Below are positions 1 to 8,948 of a stretch of 31,733 bases of DNA, piece after piece. The notes below the pieces were generated by a model that did not search any database, had not been told where the DNA came from, and saw nothing but the letters and a program-made list of their open reading frames with translations. Where the stretch lies: positions 1 through 31,733 of the forward strand of contig CAKOXG010000014.1 in the NCBI GenBank assembly GCA_934130025.1, in the 5' to 3' direction. Position 1 is the stretch's first letter. Every line of letters begins with the position of its first letter. The translations under genes were made by a program, and so were the position numbers. Origin of the DNA: an uncultured Clostridia bacterium. GTDB taxonomy: Bacteria > Bacillota > Clostridia > TANB77 > CAG-508.

Positions 1-1416
1 TCCGTTGTTAGCTACTGCAGTTTCTGGTATTTCTTTTCTTTCTGCTTTTTCTGTTTCTACTCCATCAGCCTTCATGTTTCTTGTTTCTTTTACTAGAAGT
101 ATAACAGCCAATACAAATGCTAATCCATCAGCTACCGGTCCAGCACTTAGTACTCCCATTATTCCATAAATTCCACTTAATATTATCATAGCAGGAATCA
201 ATATAACAATTTGTCTTGAAAGTGATAATATAGCACTCTTTGTACTTTTTCCAATTGCTTGAAAGAATATTCCTGATGGAATCTGAACACCATTACAGAT
301 GCAAAGCAATAAATAAGTTCTAAAAGCTAAACAAGCGAATTCCATGTATTTTGCATCACCATTACCAAATATTAAAATTAATTTATCTGGTATTGTTTGG
401 AACAATATGAATGCTATTGTACTTATTACTAAGCTTGAACCTAAAACAATCTTTAAAGTTTCCTTTACCCTGTCATATTTCTTAGCACCATAATTATATC
501 CGATTATAGGTTGACTTCCTGCAGCAATGCCAATTATTATACTGTTTAATATTTGATTTATCTTCATTACAATTCCAAGAACTGTAATTGGAGTTTCGGC
601 TCCATAATCACTATTTGCTCCATATTTTCCAAGTAAATTATTCTCAGCAGTCATAACACATACTATGCTCATTTGCGTAATAAAACTGCTTATTCCAAGC
701 ATTGACACTTTTTTGCATACTCCTGCTTTTAATTTAAAGCTTTCTTTTGACAATTGTATTGATTTAAATTTTTTGATATATGCAATATTTAATGCAAATG
801 TAAGCACTTGGCTTATTACAGTCGCAATAGCTGCACCAGCTACTCCCATATCAAATTTAAATATAAATATCGGATCTAATATTGTATTTAAAATTGCACC
901 TGCAACCATGCTCATCATTGCATATTTAGGGCTTCCATCTGCTCTAATAATTGAATTTAATGTAGTACCAATCATAGAAAAAGGAAGACCTATTGCAATA
1001 ATTTTGCCATAAATCATTGCAAATTCTCTTAATTTTTCAGTACAACCAAATAAAGTTAAAAATTGTGGTAAAAAAACTAATGTGATTATACAGAAAAATA
1101 TTGATACAATCGCAGATAGTAATATTCCATTACCAATTCCTGCTTCCGCTTCTTTCTTCTTTTTTTCTCCAAGCTTTAAGCTTAGATATGCTGATGCTCC
1201 ATCTCCAAACATTAGAGAAAATGCCAATCCTATCATTACTAGCGGGAATACTACATTTGTAGCACCATTTCCTAGTGTTCCTACTCCTTGTCCAATGAAT
1301 ATTTGGTCAACTATGTTATATAATGAGTTTACCAACATTGAAACAATGCAAGGAATAGAAAACTTTAATATTAGTTTTCCTATTTTTTCTTTTCCAAGTA
1401 TATTTTCTTGCTCCAT
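1..1416 (-). CDS. MATE family multidrug efflux transporter (MepA-like), 3' end outside window
   Basis: This is a cation-coupled drug exporter of the MATE superfamily, placed in the cytoplasmic membrane. The frame starts at ATG 1416 and stays open for 472 codons to the window edge. The N-terminus reads EKIGKLILKFSIPCIVSMLV, then a stretch containing YNIVDQIFIG, which is the hallmark of the MepA-like branch, followed by many hydrophobic segments. The last visible residues are Lys/Glu-rich and hydrophilic. At 472 residues the protein is already as long as a typical MATE protein (450-470), so only a short tail should be missing. An AGGGGAGG ribosome binding site lies about 12 bases before the start. 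It has its own promoter and a roughly 100-nt leader. The substrate cannot be told from sequence. The family call is secure. Confidence 0.9.
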   Translation of the reverse strand, partial: MEQENILGKEKIGKLILKFSIPCIVSMLVNSLYNIVDQIFIGQGVGTLGNGATNVVFPLVMIGLAFSLMFGDGASAYLSLKLGEKKKKEAEAGIGNGILLSAIVSIFFCIITLVFLPQFLTLFGCTEKLREFAMIYGKIIAIGLPFSMIGTTLNSIIRADGSPKYAMMSMVAGAILNTILDPIFIFKFDMGVAGAAIATVISQVLTFALNIAYIKKFKSIQLSKESFKLKAGVCKKVSMLGISSFITQMSIVCVMTAENNLLGKYGANSDYGAETPITVLGIVMKINQILNSIIIGIAAGSQPIIGYNYGAKKYDRVKETLKIVLGSSLVISTIAFILFQTIPDKLILIFGNGDAKYMEFACLAFRTYLLLCICNGVQIPSGIFFQAIGKSTKSAILSLSRQIVILIPAMIILSGIYGIMGVLSAGPVADGLAFVLAVILLVKETRNMKADGVETEKAERKEIPETAVANNG

Positions 1417-1463
1417 TTTTTAGTTAATTCCTCCCCTTTTTCAATAAAAAGACATAAATATCA

Positions 1464-1496
1464 GGCTGGAGAAAAGCACTAAGTTTTTCTCACAAC
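1464..1496 (-). promoter_or_regulatory. Hairpin in the MATE leader
   Basis: Arms GAGAAAA (1485-1491) and TTTTCTC (1469-1475) form a 7-bp stem. It can be extended beyond a small internal loop by GGTT/AGCC. No T-run follows directly, so it does not look like a simple terminator. It may be an attenuator or a mRNA-stability element. I could not match it to a riboswitch class. Confidence 0.4.
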
Positions 1497-1523
1497 CCTC
1501 ACTCTCTTTTTGTCAGCTTGACT

Positions 1524-1553
1524 ATTATATCACTCATAAATCGAAAAAGTCAA
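1524..1553 (-). promoter_or_regulatory. Sigma-A type promoter for the MATE gene
   Basis: On the minus strand a -35 box TTGACT (1548-1553) and a perfect -10 box TATAAT (1524-1529) are separated by 18 bases. Transcription should begin near 1517, giving a leader of about 100 nt. Confidence 0.7.
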
Positions 1554-1561
1554 TCAAAATT

Positions 1562-2269
1562 TTAAATTTTTTCAAACCTTAGTTTTAGCAATTCTGTTGC
1601 CGTAAGTTCTCTACACTCTCCTTCTCTTAAGTTTTTTGGCAATTGCAGACCTCCCATTGAAATTCTGTGCAGATTTACCACTTTTGCCCCAAAGCATCCA
1701 AACATTCTTTTAATTTGATGATATTTTCCCTCTGTAATTGTTATTAATGCTGTGTTTTTATCTTCTACTACAATAGTAGCTGGGCAACAAACATGATCTT
1801 TTAAAACGATTCCATGTTTAAATTTTTCCCTCATTTCATCTGTTATATCTATGTCAATCTGTACTCTGTATGTCTTTTCTATGTGCTTTTTTGGAGCTAA
1901 TATGTTGTGTGCAAACTCTCCATCATCTGTTATAATCATCATTCCAGTAGTATCTTTATCTAATCTTCCAGCTGGGAACAACCCCCTTCTCATATATTTC
2001 TCAGGCACTAAATCTAATACAGTTTTTGCAGTTCTATCCTCTGTTGCAGATATATATCCTTTAGGCTTGTTAAGTATTAAATATATGTATTTTTTAATTT
2101 CAAGCTTATTACCATCTATATATATTTCATCCTGTTGCTCATTAACTTTCTGCTCTGGCTTCTTTGCAACTTTCCCATTCACACTTATTTTCTTTTGCAA
2201 TATAAGCTTTTTTACATCTTTTCTAGAATAATTTGTCTGTGAAGATATTATTTTGTCTATTCTTTCCAC
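1562..2269 (-). CDS. RsuA/RluB-family rRNA pseudouridine synthase
   Basis: This enzyme isomerises a uridine in ribosomal RNA to pseudouridine. Residues 1-46 form an S4 RNA-binding domain. The catalytic motif GRLDKDTTG is at 101-109, with the aspartate at 104. The later block HIEKTY and the EGKYHQIKRMF motif are as expected for the small-subunit RsuA type (16S U516) rather than the larger RluB proteins. The 235-residue length also fits RsuA. It lies 13 bases downstream of tsaC on the same strand, so the two are probably co-transcribed. The family is certain, but the exact target uridine is an inference. Confidence 0.9.
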   Translation of the reverse strand: MERIDKIISSQTNYSRKDVKKLILQKKISVNGKVAKKPEQKVNEQQDEIYIDGNKLEIKKYIYLILNKPKGYISATEDRTAKTVLDLVPEKYMRRGLFPAGRLDKDTTGMMIITDDGEFAHNILAPKKHIEKTYRVQIDIDITDEMREKFKHGIVLKDHVCCPATIVVEDKNTALITITEGKYHQIKRMFGCFGAKVVNLHRISMGGLQLPKNLREGECRELTATELLKLRFEKI

Positions 2270-2282
2270 ATTAGTCTCCTTG

Positions 2283-2918
2283 CTAAAAAATATTATTTAC
2301 TTTTTTAATTATACCTTCTATTTGTTCTATTGTTATTGGCCCTTCTCTTAATATTTTTATTTCATCTGAACTACAGTCCACAATTGTGCTACTTTTTGAA
2401 AAAATTACTTTTCCTTCCATCATTCCATTCAAGAGCGGGCACTTCTTCTCTATTTCATCTAAATTTTTACATGTAGGCTCTCCACTCTGATTAGCACTTG
2501 TCATAAATAATGGGCATCCAAGTTTTTGAATTAATTCTTCCAGTGTTCCAGATGTTGCCATTCTAATTGCTATCGTTTCTTTTCCATTTGTCACATAACT
2601 TGGAAGTTCCTTGTTTTTCTTTAAAACCAATGTAATTGGGCCTGGCATAAACGCCTCAATTAACCTTTCTTCCCTTTCAGTTACAATTGCTATATTTTTT
2701 ATTTGTTCCACGTTTGCACACATTACAGGGAAAGACTTACTTGTTGGACGATTTTTTACTTTTATCAAATTGTCATGTGCTAATTTTGAATCCATTCTAG
2801 CACAAACGCCGAATACTGTATCTGTTGGTACACTAATTACACCGTCATTTTTAAGTATCTCTACTAATTTTTCTATTTCACTCTGATTATACCTTTTTAT
2901 CACTTTAATCGCCCTCAC
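2283..2918 (-). CDS. tsaC: Threonylcarbamoyl-AMP synthase (TsaC/YrdC/Sua5)
   Basis: This enzyme makes threonylcarbamoyl-AMP from threonine, bicarbonate and ATP, the first step of t6A37 modification of ANN-decoding tRNAs. The signature VPTDTVFGVCA is at about 30-40, followed by the KNRPTSKSFPVM block, MPGPITLVL and a TSANQSG motif. At 211 residues it is a YrdC-only protein without the extra C-terminal Sua5 domain. The partner enzyme TsaD is about 21 kb away at 23848-24850. It forms a two-gene unit with the RsuA-type synthase. Confidence 0.93.
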   Translation of the reverse strand: MRAIKVIKRYNQSEIEKLVEILKNDGVISVPTDTVFGVCARMDSKLAHDNLIKVKNRPTSKSFPVMCANVEQIKNIAIVTEREERLIEAFMPGPITLVLKKNKELPSYVTNGKETIAIRMATSGTLEELIQKLGCPLFMTSANQSGEPTCKNLDEIEKKCPLLNGMMEGKVIFSKSSTIVDCSSDEIKILREGPITIEQIEGIIKKVNNIF

Positions 2919-2956
2919 ATTTTTTTATTTTCAATTAAACCTCGGATCACATTTTA

Positions 2957-4057
2957 TTAATTCTTTAAAGCAGTACTATTATTTATTACAAGAGTACTAT
3001 AAATAAATAACACATCTTGCTTATCAAATTTTATATACTCATTTAATAGCCTTGGTGATATGTATCTTGTATCCACCACAGTTATTTTGCTATATCCAGT
3101 AGCTAATAATGGAATTAAACTGCTACCATATGAATCTCTAAATACCACCAATTCTCTTGTTGCATCACCATTTGGGTTCTCTATGGTTAGTATGGGTGCT
3201 GCTCCAGATAGATATATATCATACTTATCAAGGCTAGTTATTTTGTTTAGATTATATATGCTTGAATATTCTTTCGTTTCATAATTATACACTCTACAAT
3301 TTTTTAACGAATCGTTTGTTAATACTTTTATTTCATCACTTTCATCACTCACTGGAAGTTGCCCACCGTATGCCCCTGTAAAGTTTGTTATTTTCACAGT
3401 TTTATAATTATCTGATATGCTTACATTCATTTTTCTTGCAATCTCATCCGCTATTTTAAGTATATTTTCTTGTTTCCAATGTGTATCTGTTTTGTAGTAA
3501 TCTGATAATTCAAGCATATCATTTATTTTTATATATTCAGCAAATGTTAAGTTTTGTTTTAGCATGCTTTCCATTTTATCATAATCCAACTTTAAATTGC
3601 CTTCACTTACAAAATAGTTTTTATCTGGCACTATTGAAAAATATACCTTATTATTTTCAGTTAAATACATCTTTTGTATATTGTTTATTTTATTTGACAA
3701 ATTAGTAACCGACTTTTCATTTAATGGATATTCCTGGCTTATTATATATCCATTATATTCGTATAAATTGTTATAATCCTTTTTAGCAAATATATTTAGT
3801 TCAGTCTTAACCTTCAATTTCCTTAAGGTATCTCTTAAAATAAACTGATCTGTCGTATATTTATCAAATTTACTAAAGAAAACGCCATTAAATAATCTAG
3901 ATATAGAAAAGCTTGGTAACTGTTCTAGCTTTCTTCTTTCAGAAATAGAAATAATATCATCTTTTTTTACTATATTCACAATCATTGTTACAACTAGAAT
4001 ACTCATAAAAATTACTGTAATTACTATATTTCTTATCTTATCATTCATTTTTTCCAT
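2957..4057 (-). CDS. DHHW-family (AlgJ/AlgX-like) cell-surface O-acetylation protein
   Basis: The protein has one N-terminal membrane anchor (about residues 10-29) and an extracytoplasmic SGNH-hydrolase-like domain. DTHW at 191-194 is the DHHW-type signature. RDSYGSS (serine 309) matches the catalytic serine block of AlgJ/AlgX proteins. Members of this family act with an MBOAT transporter to acetylate exopolysaccharide or other wall polymers, and the next gene upstream is that MBOAT. The annotated ATG sits only 3 bases from GGGAGG. The ATG at 4048 (MNDK) is an alternative with 12-base spacing. The polymer that is modified cannot be read from the sequence. Confidence 0.85.
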   Translation of the reverse strand: MEKMNDKIRNIVITVIFMSILVVTMIVNIVKKDDIISISERRKLEQLPSFSISRLFNGVFFSKFDKYTTDQFILRDTLRKLKVKTELNIFAKKDYNNLYEYNGYIISQEYPLNEKSVTNLSNKINNIQKMYLTENNKVYFSIVPDKNYFVSEGNLKLDYDKMESMLKQNLTFAEYIKINDMLELSDYYKTDTHWKQENILKIADEIARKMNVSISDNYKTVKITNFTGAYGGQLPVSDESDEIKVLTNDSLKNCRVYNYETKEYSSIYNLNKITSLDKYDIYLSGAAPILTIENPNGDATRELVVFRDSYGSSLIPLLATGYSKITVVDTRYISPRLLNEYIKFDKQDVLFIYSTLVINNSTALKN

Positions 4058-4101
4058 ACACCTCCCGGCAACACACAGTTAATTTTCAGTTTGGCATATT
4101 T

Positions 4102-5493
4102 CTAAAATCTAAAATAAAGAAATGGATTATAAGAATTGTCTACCAAATACGCTGTTACAATTAGTATCATTAACACCATAGCAACAGGTTCTAATACATT
4201 CAAAACCCTGTCCATAACCGGTTTTTCTCTTATTTTTCCAATTAAATTCCTCATAATTGGTGTTGCACCTAATGCTGCTATTATGAATACTACAAGATAA
4301 CTCTTCAAATAATATATTGTGTAATTATTTATCATACAGGTTGAATTAGCTCCAAATAATCCAGCAATGTTAGAAAAGGCTTCTTTCATTGTGCCTGCAT
4401 TAAATATTACAAAGCTTATCATCACAGAAAAAAGTACATATAGTCTTTTTAAAAAATTTGGAAGTTTTTCTATGTATTTTCCAAGCCATAATTTTTCCAA
4501 TATTAACAGCGCTCCGAACATCAATCCCCATACAACAAAATTCCAACTTGCTCCGTGCCATATTCCTGTAAGAAGCCAAACCACAAAAATATTCCTTATT
4601 AGTTTTAATTTGCCTTCTCTACTTCCACCTAATGGAATGTACACATAATCCCTAAACCATGAGCCAAGCGAAATATGCCATCTCCTCCAAAACTCCGTTA
4701 TACTCTTAGATATATATGGATAATTAAAGTTTTCTAAGAAGTGAAAGCCAAATATTCTTCCTAGTCCTATTGCCATATCTGAATAAGCAGAAAAATCAAA
4801 ATATATTTGTAGCATATATGAAATTGCAAACATCCAATATAGAACAACACTTTTTTCATCAGCGGCAGTAAATTTATTGCAAAATTCTCCTAGCATATTG
4901 GCTATCAGAACTTTTTTTGCAAGTCCTATCGTAAACCTTCTTACACCATATGCAAAATTTTCAAAACTGTGTTTTCTATTTGAAAGTTCACCCTCAATAG
5001 TCTCATACCTTACAATAGGGCCAGCAATTAATTGTGGGAATAATGAGACATATGTTGCCAAATTCAAAAAATTCCTTTGAACCTTTACATTTCCTCTAAA
5101 TACATCAATTTCATAACTGATAATTTGAAAAGTATAGAATGAAATTCCTATGGGTAAAGCTAATTGAAGCAAATTGATTTTTGTACCCAAAATATTATTT
5201 ATATTGGTAATTAAAAAATCTGTATACTTAAAAAATATTAATAAACCTATGTGAATTGAAAGTACCAAAGCTAGAATACTTTTTTTCCTATGTTTTTCAA
5301 TCAAAAGTGACCCAATGTACGCAATCAAAATTTCCGCGATCATCAAAAATATGTATTTAGGCTCACCATAAAAATAAAATAACATAGAAGCAATAAATAG
5401 TACCAAATTTTTAAATTTCTTTGGTACCATAAAATATAAAATTAACACTATTGGCAAAAAATAATATAAAAAGCTGATACTAGTAAAAAGCAT
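4102..5493 (-). CDS. MBOAT-family O-acyltransferase (AlgI/DltB-like)
   Basis: This is a polytopic membrane enzyme of the membrane-bound O-acyltransferase family. It passes an acyl group, usually acetyl, across the membrane for modification of surface polysaccharide. It has about ten hydrophobic segments. The diagnostic blocks are FWRRWHISLGSWFRDYVYIP (around 268-287) and GIWHGASWNF, whose invariant histidine is residue 313. The length (463) is typical of AlgI. It sits between the DUF4358 gene and the DHHW partner on the same strand, so the three form one operon. DltB is less likely because no dltA, dltC or dltD is nearby. Confidence 0.92.
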   Translation of the reverse strand: MLFTSISFLYYFLPIVLILYFMVPKKFKNLVLFIASMLFYFYGEPKYIFLMIAEILIAYIGSLLIEKHRKKSILALVLSIHIGLLIFFKYTDFLITNINNILGTKINLLQLALPIGISFYTFQIISYEIDVFRGNVKVQRNFLNLATYVSLFPQLIAGPIVRYETIEGELSNRKHSFENFAYGVRRFTIGLAKKVLIANMLGEFCNKFTAADEKSVVLYWMFAISYMLQIYFDFSAYSDMAIGLGRIFGFHFLENFNYPYISKSITEFWRRWHISLGSWFRDYVYIPLGGSREGKLKLIRNIFVVWLLTGIWHGASWNFVVWGLMFGALLILEKLWLGKYIEKLPNFLKRLYVLFSVMISFVIFNAGTMKEAFSNIAGLFGANSTCMINNYTIYYLKSYLVVFIIAALGATPIMRNLIGKIREKPVMDRVLNVLEPVAMVLMILIVTAYLVDNSYNPFLYFRF

Positions 5494-5507
5494 CGTTCCT
5501 CCTTTTG

Positions 5508-5535
5508 CTATTTACAATAGTTTTGTGGTAAATAG
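5508..5535 (-). repeat. Intercistronic hairpin between DUF4358 gene and MBOAT gene
   Basis: Inverted repeat CTATTTAC/GTAAATAG (8 bp, 12-base loop). It starts just after the DUF4358 stop region and ends before the MBOAT ribosome binding site. It has no T-run, so it may tune expression or mRNA decay within the operon. Confidence 0.4.
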
Positions 5536-5537
5536 TT

Positions 5538-6128
5538 TTACATTACTGCAGGCATTTCAGGTGGTAATTCTATATCTCCATCTTCCGATACCTTTTCTAA
5601 TTCTTTTCCTATATCGTTATTTACATACTCTTTAAATGCGTCATATACTGGCTTTGCCCAGTCATTATCTGCCATTACCATAAATATTGTATTACCACAG
5701 TTTGTTATATATAAATTACTAGCTGAAACACAAATCCATTTTGCCATATCTATATTATCTAGCATTTCTTGTTTCATACTCTCTACATTTGCTCCATTTT
5801 TTACTTTTACTGCAACAGCTGAATACGCTTGTGAAGACATCATTGGTTCAGATACCACAAGGGTTTCAACATTTTCATTTGATTGTAATCCTGTAAATTC
5901 CTTTACTTGCAATGCGTCGCTCACATCTATTTTTTCTATTTCTAAGCTTGGCAACTCATCTTTTAATTTAGCGTAAATAGAATTTAACATTTTTTTCATT
6001 TGAGAAGCAGTTTCTATCTTAACACTTTCTCCATTCGCATTTTGATTTTTACTTACAGCCACGCCTATTGCAATTGCAAGAACTGCAATTACTGCAACAA
6101 TTACCATTATAATTGTCTGTTTCTTCAT
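5538..6128 (-). CDS. DUF4358 domain protein, membrane-anchored
   Basis: The protein has 196 residues with a basic start, a single hydrophobic anchor (about residues 5-25) and an extracytoplasmic domain that resembles DUF4358 (segment AYSAVAVKVKNGA and the following helix). DUF4358 proteins are commonly encoded beside MBOAT and DHHW genes in Firmicutes, which is the arrangement here. Their biochemical role is unknown. A longer frame begins at 6143, but the good GGAGGG site with 7-base spacing points to the ATG at 6128 (MKKQTI). There is no lipobox cysteine, so it is probably held by the uncleaved helix. The domain name was assigned by eye and is moderately certain. Confidence 0.65.
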   Translation of the reverse strand: MKKQTIIMVIVAVIAVLAIAIGVAVSKNQNANGESVKIETASQMKKMLNSIYAKLKDELPSLEIEKIDVSDALQVKEFTGLQSNENVETLVVSEPMMSSQAYSAVAVKVKNGANVESMKQEMLDNIDMAKWICVSASNLYITNCGNTIFMVMADNDWAKPVYDAFKEYVNNDIGKELEKVSEDGDIELPPEMPAVM

Positions 6129-6308
6129 AAATAATCCCTCCATTTTTTATTTTTAAATCTAACTATAGCTTAACATATTAACCATTAGAAGTAAATAGAT
6201 TTTTGTTTTATTATTTTTATTTTATTTTCCTTTTTCTATTGAATTTATTTTTATTTTGATATAGTATATACTGTAGATTTTATGTGAGTAAAACAAAGGA
6301 GGAAACAC

Positions 6309-7271
6309 ATGCCAAGAAAAACTGTAAATACATCAAATAACTCAAAAGATGAAATAACACCTATCGCAAAAAAAGCAAATAGTTCTACATCAAAGACTAC
6401 TACGAAATCGAGCAGTTCTATAGTAAAAGCTACTACAAAAAAATCGAGCGATTCCACATCAAAAACATCTACAAAAAAATCAAGTGGTTCTACATCAAAA
6501 ACATCTACCAATAAATCAAGTAGCTCTACAATAAAAACTGCCGCTAAAAAGTCAAGCAGAACTACAGTAAAATCAAATAATGCGAAGTCAAAATCTAGTG
6601 AAAAAAAGCTTTCAAAAAATACTAGAAATACCAAAATTGCTTTAGGTAACATTAATCCAGAGAAAATAACTTCTTCTACTAACCTTACAAAAAAGATAAA
6701 TATACTTGAATATTACGATTTACCTTACAGATATAATCAAACAGTTGTGAAAGTTCTCGCACAAACACCTACCACACTCTTTATCTATTGGGACATTTCT
6801 GATGAAGATAGAAATAATTTCGTTAAACAATATGGCGAAAACTTTTTTAATGATACAAAACCTGTTCTCATAATTCATAATAAAACCATGAATTATTCAT
6901 TTGAGATTGATATTGACGATTTTGCAAACAGCTGGTATTTGCATGTAAATGACGCAAACTGTGAATACTATGTTGAGCTTGGAAGAAGAAATAAAAATAA
7001 TCAAAATGTTAAAATTCCAGACAATTATTTATATGTTTCATCTTCAAACATAATTGATGCACCAAACGATCATGTTTTATTTGATAAAAGTCTTAATAAT
7101 GTTTACTTTAGAGATGTAAAAACTAATATTGTTTCTTCAAAAGGCACTACATCTATTTCATTCTTGCGAAATATTGGTAAACTTTATGGTTTATATAATT
7201 TATACAATGATTCCAACAATAATGTTAAGTTCGATAATGCTAGTTCATCTTCTAGCATAACCTTAAAATAA
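6309..7271 (+). CDS. DUF4912 domain protein with Lys/Ser-rich repeat N-terminus
   Basis: The first ~110 residues are low-complexity Lys, Ser and Thr, including five tandem 12-residue repeats of the type KSSxSTxKTxxK (residues 33-92). The C-terminal part (about 112-275) matches DUF4912, with LPYRYNQTVVKVLAQTPTTL, FIYWDIS and WYLHVNDANCEYYVELG. DUF4912 proteins in Clostridia are often encoded next to the GH57 branching enzyme, as here (77 bases downstream). That suggests a link to glycogen or glucan metabolism, but the function is not established. The basic tail could bind polyanions. An AAAGGAGG site precedes ATG 6309. It is divergent from the acetylation operon. Confidence 0.82.
   Translation: MPRKTVNTSNNSKDEITPIAKKANSSTSKTTTKSSSSIVKATTKKSSDSTSKTSTKKSSGSTSKTSTNKSSSSTIKTAAKKSSRTTVKSNNAKSKSSEKKLSKNTRNTKIALGNINPEKITSSTNLTKKINILEYYDLPYRYNQTVVKVLAQTPTTLFIYWDISDEDRNNFVKQYGENFFNDTKPVLIIHNKTMNYSFEIDIDDFANSWYLHVNDANCEYYVELGRRNKNNQNVKIPDNYLYVSSSNIIDAPNDHVLFDKSLNNVYFRDVKTNIVSSKGTTSISFLRNIGKLYGLYNLYNDSNNNVKFDNASSSSSITLK
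6405..6584 (+). repeat. Five tandem 36-bp units coding for 12-residue repeats
   Basis: In-frame units begin at residues 33, 45, 57, 69 and 81 of the DUF4912 protein. Units two and three are nearly identical at DNA level (shared TCTACATCAAAAACATCTAC-like core), while units one, four and five have drifted. The pattern fits expansion by slippage or unequal crossing over. Confidence 0.8.
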
Positions 7272-7280
7272 TATAAGAGT

Positions 7281-7312
7281 GCCCACTTTTTACATGGTGC
7301 TGGCACTTCTAT
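7281..7312 (+). promoter_or_regulatory. Intercistronic hairpin before the GH57 gene
   Basis: AGTGCC and GGCACT pair as a 6-bp stem around a loop of about 18 bases in the gap between the DUF4912 and GH57 genes. There is no strong T-run. It is a weak candidate for an mRNA-processing or attenuation element. Confidence 0.3.
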
Positions 7313-7348
7313 ATTCTTATAAAACATTCTGAGAGGAGAAATTTAATA

Positions 7349-8944
7349 ATGAAAAAAAATCCAAAAGGCTATGTCAGCTTTGTACTTCACGCACATCTCC
7401 CATTCGTCTATCATCCAGAAAGCGAAAATTATTTAGAAGAACAATGGTTATTTGAGGCAATATCTGAAACATATATTCCTCTTCTTTTAAATTTTGATAA
7501 ATTAGTGCAAGAACATGTTGACTTTAGAATCACCATGTCAATGACACCTCCATTGCTTAATATGCTTGATAATACATTGCTTCAAGACAGATATATAAAA
7601 TATCTAATGTCACACATCGAACTTGCAAAAAAAGAACTTATTCGCAATGCTGGAAATAAATCATTAGAGGACTTAGCACAATATTATGTAGATAGATACA
7701 CTAACGATCTCCACGTTTTCAGAGATATTTATAAATGCAACATTATTACTGGCTTTAAACATTTTCAGGATTTAGGAGTACTCGAAATTATCACTTGTGG
7801 TGCAACCCACGGCTACTTCCCAATCCTATATGTAAACGAAAAAACCGTTAGAGCCCAAATCGCTGTAGGTGTAAAATGTTATGAAAAATATTTTGGAAGA
7901 AAGCCTCGTGGAATATGGTTGCCAGAATGTGGTTATGTTCCTGAAGCAGATAAATATCTAAAAGAATTTGGTATTCAATATGTAATTACCGAAACGCACG
8001 GCATATTGTATGCAAACCCAACTCCAATTTATGGCACCTTTGCACCAATCGTATCACCTGATGGTATAGCTGCATTTGGACGCGATTTAGAATCTTCAAG
8101 GCAAGTTTGGAGCTCAATAAATGGTTATCCCGGTGATTATAATTACAGAGAATGGTATCGAGACATAGGTTATGATGCACCATATGACTACATAAAGCCA
8201 TATATAGCTTGTAATGGAGCACGAGTTCCAACAGGTATAAAATATTATAGAATTACAGGGAAAGATTGCGAAAAAGATTACTATAACCCACAATGGGCTT
8301 GGGATTCTATCAATAAACAAGCCGGACATTTTTTTGATTCTCGTCAAAAGCAAATTACAGAAGCAAGCAAATTTACTTCAAACCCACCAATTATTCTTTG
8401 TCCATATGATGCTGAACTTTATGGTCACTGGTGGTATGAGGGTCCAAATTGGCTATATACATTGTTTAAAAAAATCTATTACGACAAATGCGATTTTGAT
8501 TTAATCACACCTAGTGAATATATAGATAAATATCCTCAAATGCAGATTTCAACTCCTTGTAGATCTAGTTGGGGTGCAAACGGATACAGTGAAGTTTGGC
8601 TGAATCAGTCTAACGACTATGTTCATAGGCATTTGCATGTAGCTGGTGATAGAATGGTTGAACTTGCAAATCTATACCCGAACGAATCTGATGATTCATT
8701 GAAAGGACAAGCTTTAAATCAGTGTGCTAGAGAACTGCTACTTGCCCAAAGTAGTGATTGGTTATTTATAATAACTAATGGCACGATGGTTGATTATGCA
8801 AAAAAAAGAATAAAAGATCATATTGGAAGGTTTACAAAGCTATACAATGAAATAAAGGAAAATAAAATTGATAAAGAATATTTAAATACTATACAAAAAA
8901 TGGATTGCATATTTCCAGAAATAGATTACAAAATTTATAAATAA
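7349..8944 (+). CDS. GH57 (DUF1957) 1,4-alpha-glucan branching enzyme
   Basis: The enzyme forms alpha-1,6 branches in glycogen-like glucan in the cytoplasm. The N-terminus has the GH57 HAHLPF block (14-19). GIWLPECGY contains the presumed nucleophile Glu193, and CPYDAELYGHWW contains the acid/base Asp354. Both are positioned as in characterised GH57 branching enzymes. A DUF1957-type C-terminal helical domain follows (about 420-531), including a tryptophan-rich segment. The length (531) is normal. GGAGA lies 9 bases before the ATG. It forms a unit with the DUF4912 gene and ends in a strong terminator. No other glycogen gene is in the window, so the pathway link rests on family knowledge. Confidence 0.92.
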   Translation: MKKNPKGYVSFVLHAHLPFVYHPESENYLEEQWLFEAISETYIPLLLNFDKLVQEHVDFRITMSMTPPLLNMLDNTLLQDRYIKYLMSHIELAKKELIRNAGNKSLEDLAQYYVDRYTNDLHVFRDIYKCNIITGFKHFQDLGVLEIITCGATHGYFPILYVNEKTVRAQIAVGVKCYEKYFGRKPRGIWLPECGYVPEADKYLKEFGIQYVITETHGILYANPTPIYGTFAPIVSPDGIAAFGRDLESSRQVWSSINGYPGDYNYREWYRDIGYDAPYDYIKPYIACNGARVPTGIKYYRITGKDCEKDYYNPQWAWDSINKQAGHFFDSRQKQITEASKFTSNPPIILCPYDAELYGHWWYEGPNWLYTLFKKIYYDKCDFDLITPSEYIDKYPQMQISTPCRSSWGANGYSEVWLNQSNDYVHRHLHVAGDRMVELANLYPNESDDSLKGQALNQCARELLLAQSSDWLFIITNGTMVDYAKKRIKDHIGRFTKLYNEIKENKIDKEYLNTIQKMDCIFPEIDYKIYK

Positions 8945-8948
8945 AATT

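Noticed and set aside
1417..1520. Known riboswitch (guanidine, preQ1, THF, fluoride) in the MATE leader
   Set aside because: None of the consensus blocks I know for these classes can be found; only a simple hairpin is supported.
6251..6652. A 133-residue Phe/Leu/Val-rich frame antisense to the DUF4912 gene
   Set aside because: It is the complement of the Lys/Ser repeat tract; it has no ribosome binding site and overlaps a well-supported gene.
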